DNA of 64,000 bases, from assembly GCA_027625915.1 (NCBI GenBank), contig JANTQA010000033.1:5270001-5334000 (forward strand), in the 5' to 3' direction. Made by a program: the position numbers and the translations under genes. Below, piece by piece: positions 11,664 through 23,644 of the stretch. The notes under the pieces were generated by a model. It was not told the DNA's origin and searched no databases. It saw only the letters and a program-made list of their open reading frames with translations. The DNA is from Anaeramoeba flamelloides (lineage: Eukaryota; Metamonada; Anaeramoebidae). Within the stretch, counting starts at the first letter, position 1, and each line of letters begins with the position of its first letter.

Positions 11664-12600
11664 TTAATTTTTTCATTTATTATTTTTTCATCATTTTTGA
11701 GATGTTTTTAATCTTGATAGCAAAAAGCAATTAGAAATATTTTTTTTATCAGTGACATTTGGAATTAATGGATTTTGTTTAAAATGAACAACAACATTAC
11801 AATTGGGGGAAGTACCAAAGGAAACATGAATGGGACTTTAATAGCTAGAATGATTCTAAAAAAATAATAAATATCCCAAAACATTACTTGTAAGAATTTT
11901 AAACACTAGAAATGGTGGAATTGGAGAAGTGAATAGGATTATATGTTATCAAATTTTAAACCACAAAATAGCTATAAGCTTTATTCTAAGAATCTAAAAT
12001 TATCATCTCCCAAAAAAAAACTAAACCCCATTCCCAAAATTTGGACACCTCACAAAATCAAAAATAGGAAAACAAAAACCCAATTTATTATATTTTTCCA
12101 AACCTAATATAAAACCACATTTGGGTAACCCAGTATTAATGTTTTTATAAGTAATCCTTTTCATCCAAATAAAAGAAAATAATATATAAAAAAAAAATCA
12201 AAACAAGTATGTCCAAAATAATAGAACGAGCTGAACAAAAAATGTATTGGTAAATTTGTTGAAATTTCACCAACAATTGTTGATCGATCAAAGGATAAGA
12301 TAACATCAATTAATTGTATGTGATTTTTCTATTTAAGAAACTCAAAACTAATATTCTGTCAACCATCGAAAAAAAAATTCCAGATCTAACGAAACAGATT
12401 TTATAACTCGAAAAAAACGAATTGAAAACAAAAACAAAAAAGACAAAAAATGAAAATAGTTTGTAAAATAAAATAATTTTCAAATTGAATGTAATTTCTG
12501 GTATTGTTATTCTTTCAACTGTGTTAAAATATGCCGATATTTTTTGAATTAAGTTTATCTAAATAAAAAAAAAAAAAATCAAAACTATTTTATCACTCTA

Positions 12601-13079
12601 CTGTAGTCAAAATAAAGCGTGCAAAAAATTTTAATGCGTGTTTCAAAATAAAAAGCGTGTTTTTTTGTTATAGAATACCAATACATTAACCAATCCAAGA
12701 AACTGATAAAAAACCCTAAAAAAATATGGTATTGGTTTCTTAAAGTTCTATTATTTAAAAAGAAATTCTAAAAATGAATGGATCAAATTGCAAAATTAAT
12801 CTCAAAAAATAGAGTAAATTTTTCATAAAATTTTAATCATAAAAAAAAACAAAAAATTTCCAAAAAATTGAGAATATTATGGAAAATTTTCAACTATTTG
12901 CATGAATAATTTAAATTTTACTGAAAATAACCAGACCTTTACTTTCAAAATTGATTTGAACTTAGGTATACTACATGCCATTAGATTGGATGTTGCCTTG
13001 GTACAAGAAGAAAAAAAAGCACGGGTAATATTTTGATACACGGATTATAGTCTTTGTACACGCATTATTTTGATCACTG
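12601..13079 (+). mobile_element. Mariner-like MITE, family A, copy 1
   Basis: The element is flanked by TA on both sides. The left end reads CTGTAGTCAAAATAAAGCG; the right end, inverted, reads CAGTGATCAAAATAATGCG. TA target duplication and CAGTG-type ends are features of the Tc1/mariner superfamily. At 479 bp there is no transposase reading frame, so it is non-autonomous. It is nearly identical to the copy at 15054-15530 over its whole length, implying recent movement. Confidence 0.8.
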
Positions 13080-13479
13080 TATTCTCTTTTTTTTATTGTT
13101 TAACATGACTAAAAAAAAAATATCAAATAATTTTTTTAAAAAAAAGTTTTAGAGAATCTATTATCACACACCACAAAATAAAATATTCTTATCTCATCTC
13201 TCTCAAATTTTTATCATGTCTTATTGTGTAGCTACTCCTTTAAAATCATTTCTTTTAATAAATTAATGTTTTAATAAAAAGTTAGGGTTGAATATATCCG
13301 AGTGATAAATATTTACTTACCAATTTGAAGTCTTTCACTTTTTTGGATTTTTTTAACAGTCCTAGTATTTCTTCAAGTAGACTAGAAGATCACATATTAA
13401 TCACAAAATTATCTACATAAGAGAAAAAGAAAATGGTCATAACACATAAAAAAACTTTAGATAAACTAATAAGAAACTT

Positions 13480-13840
13480 TTCCTTACAACAATTAGCCTT
13501 AAAATCATCTCTTAAAATTGTTGAATTTTGTTTATTTATTTGGTTCAATTTTTTTGTCGATATTGGATGAGATAAGAATCCTCAGTGAAGCAATATTTCA
13601 TATTGAATCAAAAGTTAATAGGCCAATAATTTATCTTATTAAAATTTGACAAGAACATGGCTAAATGACCAAATTATTTAAAAAGCCATTCTATTTCAAC
13701 AATTTTCATAATTATACCGATCTAAATCTCGAAAAAGATCAATTTTCATTGGTTATATCAAGATCTTTAAATTTTTCATTCAATTAGAAGAAAAAGTATT
13801 ATTTTGGAAAACTTTGAATAAACTTTCTTTTATTACTTGG
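13480..13840. repeat. Dispersed repeat J, copy 1
   Basis: This stretch matches 47640-47965 in inverted orientation. Shared landmarks are the reverse complements of ATTGGATGAGA, CAAGATCTT and ATTCAATTAGAAGAAAAA. Divergence and small indels are obvious, so the copies are old. No coding potential or clear termini were found. Confidence 0.6.
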
Positions 13841-14062
13841 AGAATGACAATATTATTGTCAAGTCATACTTCCTTTTTCAAAAATATACACACTCTTGAA
13901 AATTTTTCATTTTAGCAACAGATAAAAGACTGAAAACAATACCAAAAAAGTTGGAAAACAACACCTAAAAACACATTTTTCAAAAAACAATCAATAAAAG
14001 TTTGAAAAAAAAAATAAAAAGTCAACACGTGTTATTGAGCAAATTGTAGTTTGGTTGTTGCT

Positions 14063-14545
14063 TTAATTTAAACTGATTTCCATTTTGAAGTGATCAATAG
14101 AAACTTCAACAAACATTTCCCCAACCTTATGAAAACCTAACTTTTCATAAAAAGGGCAAGCATAAGCCCTTGCATGGCATTTCAATTTGCTTAACCTTTT
14201 TTCAAGCAGCTTATGTGCTGTTTTAATTCTCTGATCATTCTTTAAAGTGTCAATGATGTGTAAAACAATTTTTTTTCCAACACCCTTCCCTTGCCATTCG
14301 TCATAGACACCCATTTGGAATAATCGTATTTCTTGAGATCCTTCTTTGTGAACAAGGGAGCAAGTCCCAACAACCTTTTCATCAACAATCGCTACTATAT
14401 GGAAAGAATACGGCTTGTTGTCCTTTACGTTGTGTTCTGTTCCTCTTTTCATGCCAAGTGGTTCTCGAAGTACCTTCCATCTTAATTCAAGCACTTGCTT
14501 AAACAATTCTTCCTCTTCGTCGATCCATTTAAGTTTGATGTCCAT
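14063..14545 (-). CDS. GNAT-family N-acetyltransferase
   Basis: 160 aa, ATG to TAA, single exon. The acetyl-CoA pyrophosphate loop is seen as QMGVYDEWQGKGVGKKIV (QGKGVG at 85-90), preceded by a strand VDEKVVGTCSLV (54-65). It is followed by an AYACPFYEKLGF segment (128-138), the usual GNAT motif B with the Tyr that acts as general acid in many members. The N-terminal LRWKVLREPLGM (21-32) resembles the conserved start of small single-domain bacterial and protist GNATs of the ElaA-like type. The length is that of a minimal GNAT enzyme. The acceptor substrate cannot be read from sequence. It stands alone, with no neighbours of related function; a bacterial origin is possible but unproven. Confidence 0.85.
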   Translation of the reverse strand: MDIKLKWIDEEEELFKQVLELRWKVLREPLGMKRGTEHNVKDNKPYSFHIVAIVDEKVVGTCSLVHKEGSQEIRLFQMGVYDEWQGKGVGKKIVLHIIDTLKNDQRIKTAHKLLEKRLSKLKCHARAYACPFYEKLGFHKVGEMFVEVSIDHFKMEISLN

Positions 14546-15053
14546 TTGTTTTGTATGGTTAGCTAGTTGAAAAAAAAAAGAAAAAATGAGATCTTTGTAT
14601 ATTTTTGATTTTCTTTTAATGGGTGGATAAGTTGCAAAAATAATTCAATATTTATGAGTATACGAGATAACATGAATATAATTTTGATTTACAATTTTGA
14701 AAAACACCTTTTACACAATTTTTATTTAATTGAAGAAAAACCTCAGTTTCTAGAAGATTTTTTAAGGGAGCAGTCCTTCAACTACATACTTTTAAATCTT
14801 GATTGTTTTTTTCTTATTTGAAAATAGAATTGATTTTCTAAAGTTCAAACCCTTAATCCTGTTTTACTTCCCCAAGTATTAACAGGATAAAAAATTTAAA
14901 AGTGCAAATAAATTAATTCCAAAAACATTGATATCCAAAGCACTAAAAAAAAGTACGGTGCTCTTATTAGTTAACTCACATTTTACAAGGTTTATTGATA
15001 AAGGAGAGGTAAAAATTGATTAAGTAAGAATCACAGGGTAAAATATATAAATA

Positions 15054-15530
15054 CTGTAGTCAAAATAAAGCGTGCAAAAAAATTTAATGCGTGTTTCAAA
15101 ATAATAAGCATGTTTTTTTGTTATAGAATACCAATACATTAAACAATCCAAGAAACCAATAATAAACCCTAAAAAAATATGGTATTGGTTTCTTAAAGTT
15201 TTATTATTTAAAAAGAAATTCTAAAAATGAAGGATCAAATTGCAAAATTAATCTCAAAAAATAGAGTAAATTTTTATCTAAATTTTAATCATAAAAAAAA
15301 CAAAAAATTTCCAAAAAATTGAGATTATTATAGAAAATTTTCAATTATTTGCATGAATAATTTAAATTTTACTGAAAATAACCAGACCTTTACTTTCAAA
15401 ATTGATTTGAACTTAGGTATACTATTTGGTAGTAGATTGGATGTTGCCTTGGCATAAGAAGAAAAAAAAGCATGGATAATATTTTGAAACACGGATTATA
15501 GTCGTTGTGCACGCTTTATTTTGATCACTG
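15054..15530 (+). mobile_element. Mariner-like MITE, family A, copy 2
   Basis: Flanked by TA at 15052-15053 and 15531-15532. The ends are CTGTAGTCAAAATAAAGCG and, inverted, CAGTGATCAAAATAAAGCG, a better match to each other than in copy 1. It is 477 bp, in the same orientation as copy 1 and almost identical to it through the interior. Confidence 0.8.
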
Positions 15531-17637
15531 TAAAACTTTAAAATTAAAAATTGGAAGTTTTAACAAATTAATTAATCTTCTTACTTTCTGAAAAAGGGGA
15601 TCTGAAAATATTGGTTCATAAACTTATAAGTAGTTGTGAGTCTTCCTAAAAATTTTGAATGGGTTGATTGGTAATATTATTTTTTTTTAATAAGAAAATC
15701 TAAGGAATCAGAATATGTGTTGAGAGCCTGCTTGAGACATCAACCTTTCAAAGACCGCAAGAAATTCTTATTTAAATAACTTTGATTTCTAATTAAAATT
15801 ATTTTCACTCTGATGATTACTACAATAGAAACCTAGAACATATTATTTAAAAAATTCAGTTGGTTTACTACTCACTTTCAAGAACTAAACCAAAACAAAA
15901 CAAAACAAGTAAAAATAAAATTCAAATAAAATTATCTTTTATAATTTGTAGATCTCTTTTTCCTTTCTTTTTTCCTTTCAATTTCCATATTTATTCCTGT
16001 TTCAATTATTCTTTTCATTATTTAAAATTAAATTACTTTTTATTACATTTTATTTTCAGTTTATTACTTTTCTATGGGCATTTTGTAAAAGTTAATGGAT
16101 AAGTTTTTGTTTATTGTGCTTACTGAAAAAATGGGTGTTCTTTATAACAATTTAGTTAATTTCAATTTCCAATCTATTTTTTATTTTTTAAAACAATATC
16201 TAAGAAATTAAAAAAAATATATTAATGAGAAATTAATGATCTTTAACCTAAATATTAGACGAATAACTTCCCTGCAAAACAAGAAAATACCAAATTCCAA
16301 AAATTTGAATTGCAACTTTTCTCATATATTTTGTCAAATTAAAAGAAATTTAAAATTTTGATTCAATTATTTCGATCTTTCCAACTTGAATTTTTTTTAA
16401 CAATAATCAATGTCAAGTTTCTACTTCAGGTGGGTACAAATATGTCTGAAATCATTCCATTTTCCATTCAATTTTGAAAATAAAATTTTATCTTTTAAAT
16501 TTCAAGAATATTTCAATAATATTTTCTAAAAATTTTGGTTAATAGATACTCAAAAAATCCATAAATTTTAGATGAAATTCATAATATAATTTTTCAAATC
16601 AAATTTCAATAAATTTATCATTATAATAGTTAAAATTTTCATTATTTTTATCACATTCCCAAACTTTAAAAATGTAATTATGGTCCTCAATTAGATTAAT
16701 TCTCTTAATAATACCCATTTTTTACTGTATAAATTCCGAAATGTTTATAAATTTGAAAATTTCTTGTTCATCTAAAGTTATTTTGTTTGAAAATCCATTC
16801 AAACATTTGATGAATTTATTTTTTTAATTTTCAATTTTTAGGCAGAATCCCTAAAAATTACAATATTTTGGCTTTTCTTTTGTGGGGAATCTTTTAATTC
16901 GTTTTTATTCTTTAGGGTAATACATCCCAAGACACAAATAGTATTAATAGAATAATAATCATTCAGAAATGTTTTACAAAATATTTTCATTCAAATTTCA
17001 ATTTTTTTTGTGATGTATTTGATATCTAGGGGGTAAATAAATAAAACAAATGTTTGAATAAGTACAGTTTTTTGAATTGGAATTGGTTGATTTTTGCCAA
17101 AAAGTTCATAATACATCAGTGAAATTCAACATTCCCTAGACGATTCTTAATTCCATTAGAACATTTTTTGTCATAAATAGTCCTTTATCGTATCAAATAA
17201 TCACCGATTCAAAGTATGAAAGTTCGGTGGGCTCTTGAATAAATGTAAACCAATATAATTTTAATTTAAGATTTTTTAAAAAGGAAAAATTAGCATCAAA
17301 TCTCGATTTTTTTATTCAATTAACAATCAAATAGACAAATAATATTGTAAATTTAAAAACTATTTTCTGTTATTATTTTTATTGATATTATTATTTTGAA
17401 GAGAGTAGGTTTCAAATTTAATACCCATTATGATAGTTAGGTTTTTTTAATTTTAAGAAATAAACTGGAAATTTTGTATTTTTTCGGTTTGTTTATTAAA
17501 TGGGGGGGGGCAATTATCTTTTCCAGAATTTAAAACAATTGATTAAAATCTTTGTTTTTTTTTCTATTCTTTTTAATTCTGAAAAAACGTCATTATTTTT
17601 TCTTGAATTTTCTGTTTATTTGTAAAACTAAAAGATC

Positions 17638-17656
17638 ATATATATATATATATATA
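17638..17656. repeat. TA dinucleotide microsatellite
   Basis: An uninterrupted alternating AT/TA run of 19 bases. Confidence 0.9.
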
Positions 17657-17829
17657 AACCTCAAGAAAAGTATCATTAGGTTTTTTTTACTTTGAGAAAT
17701 AAAATGAAAAGTTATTTAATTTTCGATTTATTTCTTTAATTATTAAAAATCACCATTGTCTTTTATTGAATTATTAGGAATTGGGTAAGATCTTTAATTT
17801 CCCCCCGTTCTTTTGGATTCTGAAAAACT

Positions 17830-17862
17830 AGGCACTCTACGGTACTCTACAATACTTGGAGA
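17830..17862 (-). repeat. Tandem decamer block (family H), inverted copy
   Basis: Read on the minus strand this is three consecutive decamers, GTATTGTAGA, GTACCGTAGA and GTGCCTAG, matching the blocks at 41461, 54535 and 56160. The terminal CCTAG is shared with two of those copies. Confidence 0.65.
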
Positions 17863-18064
17863 CAATCAAACATACTTGAAAGTTCTTCTATATAGTTATT
17901 ATACAATATATGTTTTAAATATTTTTATCCTTTCCATCCAGAGCTAATTATTATTAGATTTTCTCTAAAATTATTTAGATTTTTATTTAATAATTTTAAA
18001 TTTTCTATTTTCAAATTGATATTTTCATTGTCTTTTTTTTGAAAATTTTATATTTTTTGGTATA

Positions 18065-18262
18065 CAGTCAGTTTAGTTTTTAAGGCACAAACTTTCTACG
18101 AAATTTAAGGCAAAAAAAAAATCTCAAATTAAGGCACATGATTTCAAATTCTAGTAAAATAATTTGTGAAAATTAAAATTCTAAAAAATTGTGCCTTAAT
18201 TTGAGATTTTTTTGTGCCTTAAATTTCCTTGAAAGTTTGTGCCTTAAATGTGAAACTGACTG
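18065..18262. mobile_element. Near-palindromic MITE, family E, copy 1
   Basis: 198 bp between TA dinucleotides, starting CAGTCAGTTTAG and ending with the inverted CAGTCAGTTTCAC. The two halves are almost full-length complements, sharing AAGGCACAAACTTTC and TCTCAAATTAAGGCAC, so the RNA or single strand would fold into one long hairpin. TA flanks and CAGT ends suggest Tc1/mariner mobilisation. No coding capacity. Confidence 0.85.
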
Positions 18263-18918
18263 TATACTCCCAAAACCATAAATTTTTAATTTTTTTTTTT
18301 AAATCTTCTTTTGTAAATTGAAATTCTGACCTGGCCTATTTTTGATTAAGTTTTTAATGTAATATCTTGAAGAATGTGGATAAATTTTTTTAAAAATTTT
18401 GTGACTTTTTTATTTATCCAAAAATCTATCCCGTTGAAATATTTTTGAGAAAACACCGTTTTTTTTGTTTCTCCCTAAGCATTTAATGAAAAAACGAATT
18501 CTATTCAAATCTGAAACTTGAATCACACAATACTAGGTGTGTTGTTTAAGGGTTTGGGTTTGTAGTCACTAATTTTGAGATTCAACATATTCAACAAGCA
18601 GAAACACGTCTTTGGTTCAAAATTCTAATCATTTAACTTTTAAAGGAGTAAATTGAAAAGAAAATTCCTTCAAACAAAATTATCTTTTTCAACTTTTTTT
18701 TTTTTTCAAAAAAATATAAAGACAAAAGCAGTACAAATGATCAAAAATAAAAAAATTTTATATTCACAAATATAAAAAATTAAGATTTTCTTTTGTTTTT
18801 TTTAAAACAAAAAAAAAAATAAAATCAAAAGAATGATGTGAGGAAAACAATTCCCAAAATAATTTAAACAAAGTTGATTCGAAATATTAAAAACATAAAG
18901 GCCAACAAAACACAGGTG

Positions 18919-19998
18919 CTAGCACTTCAATCCAAATTCAATTTCAATTTCTTGAAGCCAATTGTTTTGTTGGAAGGAAAAAGAAGGGTACAAATCTATT
19001 TTAAGTATCCCGTATTTCCAATTGGAAGTACACTCGCTTTGGTTTTGTTTCAGTCCAAAGTTGGGTTGTTTTTTTTTATTTTTTTTATGTTTTTTATGGA
19101 CATTTTGAAGACTATTGTCGTTTTTGTTTCTATTCGAATTTGAAAATAGCATTGGATTCAATCGCCTTTTTCGAATTGTTTCATTATCATTTGGGAAACT
19201 AAAATTGTCAACATAATGCCCATTTTCGTTGTCATTGCCACTACCAATATAACCTTCGCTGCTCATGCCATTATCCTTATCATTGCCATTGTCCGTATCA
19301 TTTCCATTATCCGTACCATTGCCATTATCAGTATCATTACACTTGCCATTACTATAATCATTTCCATTGTTGATTACATCAACTCCATGAGAGACGAAAA
19401 TTCCCTCTTTTTGTGTCATGGTGTCTTTCAAAGTGTTGGCTTTGAGAGTATTTGTTTCGTTGACGGTGCCCTTTCCTCTTTCCTTCTCTTTCGTCACAGA
19501 TCCCTCGACGTTTCTTGTGGTTATCCTGTTGGAGAAATTTAAATTAATGAGCTTTTCTTTAAACATCTTGCGTGACTTTGTTCTTTTGCTGCGTGATTTA
19601 AAAATCTTTTTGTCCTTTTTGGAGGGGATTTTGAAAATTAGCCAGTCCCTCGAGTAAAACGAGCAATTTGTCAAATGGAAGTTCTTCTTGAAAAAGGCAC
19701 TCACACCCCGCTCGATCGTCCTCCTCGACTTTTGTGTCAAGTACGACAAATCCGAGATACAGTCCTTACGGATCATAACCTTTTTGGGCGCATTGGGCAA
19801 ACTTTTCTCATTCTTCAGACGCGTGATCCATTTTTTCTCCAAGTGTATTTCAGAGAGCCCCACAAAGCACTTCGATCGCAGGAAAAACATTCGGTTGAGC
19901 CGATCAATGTATGATTTGTTCTCTTCAAAAAACTTCAAGATGTTTGCCAAATTAGGGTGCCTTTTTAATTCTTCAGAAAGCTGCGTAGATTGGGACAT
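18919..19998 (-). CDS. Uncharacterised basic protein with Asn/Gly/Asp repeat
   Basis: 359 aa, ATG to TAG, single exon. I do not recognise a family. Residues 1-125 look globular: an N-terminal helix (LSEELKRHPNLANILKFFEE), an RxxNRMFFLRSKCF segment near 33-44, and a segment from about 75 to 125 including TQKSRRTIERGVSAFFKKNF and YSRDWLIFKI. This is followed by a Lys/Arg-rich stretch (about 127-150) that could be a nuclear localisation signal. Residues about 205-250 are an imperfect NGNDTD repeat coded by 6-bp-based units. The C-terminal 60 residues (KKHKKNKKK, then SFSFQQNNWLQEIEIEFGL) are again non-repetitive. Its base composition is clearly coding-like and less AT-rich than the flanks. Nuclear location is a guess from the basic clusters only. 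Confidence 0.75.
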   Translation of the reverse strand: MSQSTQLSEELKRHPNLANILKFFEENKSYIDRLNRMFFLRSKCFVGLSEIHLEKKWITRLKNEKSLPNAPKKVMIRKDCISDLSYLTQKSRRTIERGVSAFFKKNFHLTNCSFYSRDWLIFKIPSKKDKKIFKSRSKRTKSRKMFKEKLINLNFSNRITTRNVEGSVTKEKERGKGTVNETNTLKANTLKDTMTQKEGIFVSHGVDVINNGNDYSNGKCNDTDNGNGTDNGNDTDNGNDKDNGMSSEGYIGSGNDNENGHYVDNFSFPNDNETIRKRRLNPMLFSNSNRNKNDNSLQNVHKKHKKNKKKQPNFGLKQNQSECTSNWKYGILKIDLYPSFSFQQNNWLQEIEIEFGLKC

Positions 19999-20503
19999 AA
20001 TGAGAGTTATTAGGAGGCTAATACCAAAATTGGATAAAGTAAAAAGACAAATAAGCTTTATTTTCTAACAGAGTTGTTAGGAATAAAAATTTAAAGATTT
20101 TACTTTTGGAACAAAATAATAAAAAAATAAATTCAAATTTCTATTTTTCAAGATTTGTTAACTTATCAAAAAATTTTTGAAAAAAGTTTAAGAGTGTGGG
20201 TGTTTCAGATTTTTTCTTCGTTTATCGAAAAAATAGTGTAATTCTTTTTTTTTTATTTTTTTTTTTTAGATCTTTTTTGATCTCAATGTCGAGATTTGGA
20301 ATTTTTTTTTCAAATCTCAATAGAAAATCGAGTTATGGATTTAAAAAGTAAAATCTGGAAAATTATTGTCTACTTTCTTTTTCGAAAAACTTTCCTGTTA
20401 AGGAGAAAAAAGAGAAAAACTTTAATAATTGTGTTACAACAGTAAAGTTCAATTACCTTGTTGTTGCACAGAGCCATTGTGTAGAGCTAATTTTTGACAA
20501 TAC

Positions 20504-21630
20504 TTGGTGATCTATTATTTTCAATTTGTCTTAAAAACCAAGGTAATTCTAAAAACAAATATTGTTAGTTTTTGGGGTTATAAGAGTTTTTATCCTTTTA
20601 TTTTTTTTACAATTAGGTTTAATGTCACACCATCACAGTTCCCTTATTCTTCAAAAGACATGTTAGTTGACAGCTTTATTGATTTACTTTTTTTTTTAAG
20701 AGCAAAATGTCTTTTCGAAAACTCTTTTTTTGAAACCAAATTTACTCTTTGTTAATTATTCCTGTTACCAACTTATTTCTTGGTTTGGAAATGGACTGAA
20801 AAATGGAATTGAATTTTTTCAAATTTGTTTTTACCATTTATTTAAGCTTGGAAAACCTTTAAATTACCAAAAAAAAGACATAATTTCATTTCTTAAAAGG
20901 AAAAGTTTGATTTTTTTACTAGCGAAATTCAAGAAATAATTACAAATTTGACATTGCTTTGGATTTTCTACAAAAAATACAAATCAAAGAAGAAAACAAA
21001 AGAGAAACAAAAAAGACATTTCTCTTTGTTTGTGTTTTTAATAATTTTTCTACTTTACGGTTTTTATTAAAATTGTATTTTTACTTTGGATCAAAAAATA
21101 AATGAATGACACTATTTGACGACACTCGTATTTCCACTTCAGATGAATTTTGATTTTTTTGGTAAATCTCAAAACCGAAATAATTAAATTTACGATTAAC
21201 TTCAAAAAATTTTGTTCTTATTCCACCAACTTCTCCAAGTGAACCTTGTCTAAGATTTTATTTTAGAAGAGAAAATGCTTCGAATTCTGAATAACAACAA
21301 AAAATAATTTTAACTTGGTTTGAATTACATCCAAATGGGTATTTTGGCAAACACCAAGCCATTGAAACATTTCCCATTGAAAATTAGTAACATCCAAGAA
21401 ATGTTAATGTTGTTTCCAATTTTTTATCCTTGCTATTTTAAAAGGTTATTATGGAAAATAATCTTTGACTCAAAACCGGGATTTTTAAAAATATTTCTTG
21501 CTTTTACTCTGAAGATGATAATACACTGAATGGATATCAAAACAAATACTACCCTTCCCAACTTACAATAAAAATTGATGACAAGACATTTTCAAAGCTT
21601 TTCATCTTTTCTTTTCCCTTATAGTTCAGG
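20504..21630 (+). pseudogene. Coding-like fragments, possible decayed or multi-exon gene
   Basis: Several short open segments look more protein-like than the surroundings. Examples are FNVTPSQFPYSSKDMLVDSF (about 20619-20680), SWFGNGLKNGIEFFQICF (about 20775-20832), LIPPTSPSEPCLRFYFRRE (about 21215-21275), FELHPNGYFGKHQAIETF (about 21318-21375) and NGYQNKYYPSQLTIKIDDKT (about 21530-21592). They lie in different frames, separated by stops and AT-rich gaps; a few gaps have GT and AG at plausible places, but I could not make a consistent exon chain. I recognise no family. The segments are listed separately and are not proposed to form one protein. A decayed gene is the simplest reading; an intact gene with several small introns is the alternative. 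Confidence 0.35.
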
Positions 21631-22003
21631 GATTTATTGGGATAGGATAGACTATTACAAACCATGAAATTTTATAATATATAAAAATTTATATTTGAGA
21701 AAAAATTAAATTGGAATTTTTTACCACAAACCTTATGGATGATCTTAAAACAATTTTATATAAATTTTTCAGATTTTTTGTTCATCTTTTAATTATTAAA
21801 CACCTTCAAATCAAATGGTAAGACCATTTTAAAGAAATAATTAAATTAGATCTCCAATCTTTTGAATCTTTGTTACTGAAATAAGAAAAATTTTTTATAT
21901 AATATTCAATATGGATGCTTTTTTGGACATTATAAAACAGAAAATTCTTAAAGAGTGTAAAATTTATGAAATATTTTTTGCATACTAGTGCCGAAAAATC
22001 ATA

Positions 22004-22492
22004 CTATTGTTAAAATAAAGCGTTGAGAAAAATTTAATCCATGTTTCCTAATAAAAAGCATGTTTTTTTTGTATATAAAAAACCACTATACATCAACCGA
22101 ATCAACGAGCCCAACAATAAACCCTAATTAAATATGGTATTTATTCCTTCAAGTTCTATTATTTAAAAAAAAATTCTAAAAATGAAGGATTATATTAGAA
22201 AATTTATCTTAAAAAATCAAGTAAATTTTTAAGAAAATTTTTTCATGATCAAAAAAACAAAAAATTTTAAAAAAATTGAGAAAATTACGAAAAAATTTTC
22301 ACAAATTGCATTCGTAATTTAAATTTTACATAAAATATCAAGAGAGTTTACTTTTAAAATTGATTTGTACTTAGATAATCTATTGGTTATTAAATTGGAT
22401 GTTGCATTGGATACAAGAAGAAAAAAAAAAGCATGGATTATATTTTGAAACACAGATTATATTTGTTTGGGCACGAATTATTTTGATCACTG
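22004..22492 (+). mobile_element. Mariner-like MITE, family A, copy 3 (diverged)
   Basis: TA on both sides, left end CTATTGTTAAAATAAAGCG, right end inverted CAGTGATCAAAATAATTCG. The interior can be followed against copies 1 and 2 but with many substitutions, so this is an older insertion. Confidence 0.7.
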
Positions 22493-23070
22493 TAAATTTC
22501 TTGGTTTGAAAAAGTCCAGATGAGTTTTAGAAGGACAGTGATTCAATTAATGTAACAAAAAAAAAAAAAAAAAACAACCCCAAAAAGAATGGGGTGTCTC
22601 TTATGCCCAAATAAAGTTATTAATTTATTCATACTATTAAATAGAAAAATAAAAGCTGGGTTCTTCTATTTTTGAAAATAGAAACTTAAAAATTTTGGCA
22701 AAGTAAGAAACCAAGTTTTGCAAAATTTATATGCTTGAATAAAATAAATAACTAAATTTCAATATGTTTTTTTCTTCTATAACAATTTTTACCCAAAATA
22801 CAAAAGTAAGCCTTCTCTTTTTAAAATGGAAAAATTACAAAATATTTTTAGAAAAAGTATTCACTTATCTACAATTGTTGAAATAGAAAGTGAATTTCAC
22901 TTTTAGCAATATTGTGTAAATTTTACATATTTTGAATTCTTTCTATACTCTTCAGAGATATTTACTAACCAGATAACTTCAACCATTCCGACCCTATTAT
23001 CAAGATTTATCAATACTTTTAAATCATTCACCTTCGAAAATTTTAAAACTTTTCAGGTTTATATTCCCTA

Positions 23071-23554
23071 AAACAATGACTATCAAAATAATGTGTACTG
23101 AAAAACTATAATCCGTGCTACGAAATTTAACCCATGTTTTTTTTTTCTTCTTGTTCCAAGGTAACATCCAATTTACTAACCAATAGATTATCTAAGTACA
23201 AATCAATTTTAAAAGCAAATACCTTGATATTTTCTGTAAAATTTAAATTAGGAATGCTATTTGTTGAAATTTTTTCGTAATTTTTTTAATTTTGATAATT
23301 TTTTATTTTTTCGATCATTAAAAAATTTCTTAAAAATTTACTTGATTTTTTGAGATAAATTCTCTAATATGATCCTTCATTTTTAGAATTTTTTTTTAAA
23401 TATTAGAACATAAAGAACCAATACTAGGTTTAATTAGGGTTTATTGTTGGTTTCTTTTGAACGATTGAAAAATAGGTCTTCTATAACAAAAAAAAAAACA
23501 CTAATATTTTGAAATACCTATGAAGCTTTTCTACACACTTTATATTAACAACAG
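23071..23554 (-). mobile_element. Mariner-like MITE, family A, copy 4 (inverted, diverged)
   Basis: Same family in opposite orientation. It starts with an eroded CAATGACTATCAAAATAATG end and finishes ACACTTTATATTAACAACAG followed by TA. The interior shares the poly-A purine stretch next to the right end and the TTAGGGTTTATT segment with the other copies. Confidence 0.65.
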
Positions 23555-23644
23555 TACAAAAATTATTATCTTGTGTCATGCTTAAGAACATACCATTTTG
23601 GTTCTTAACTGATAGATACTAGGCGTTGTATGTATTTTAATAGT

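Larger units (their letters stand above)
11016..14062. other. Intergenic region with hairpin, MITE and dispersed repeat
   Basis: No gene recognised. It contains the putative nibrin promoter at its left end, a hairpin at 11567-11663, a 479-bp mariner-like MITE at 12601-13079, and one copy of a dispersed repeat at about 13480-13840. A short minus-strand open frame at 11184-11390 shows no family resemblance. Confidence 0.6.
14546..18918. other. Intergenic region with MITEs and a decamer repeat
   Basis: No gene recognised over more than 4 kb. It holds a mariner-like MITE (15054-15530), a TA microsatellite at 17638-17656, an inverted decamer repeat block at 17830-17862 and a palindromic MITE at 18065-18262. 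The remainder is unstructured AT-rich sequence with a G run near 17502. Confidence 0.6.

Noticed and set aside
19216-20068. Four overlapping plus-strand open frames with Ile-rich or mixed sequence
   Set aside because: Antisense shadows of the 359-residue minus-strand gene and its repeat.
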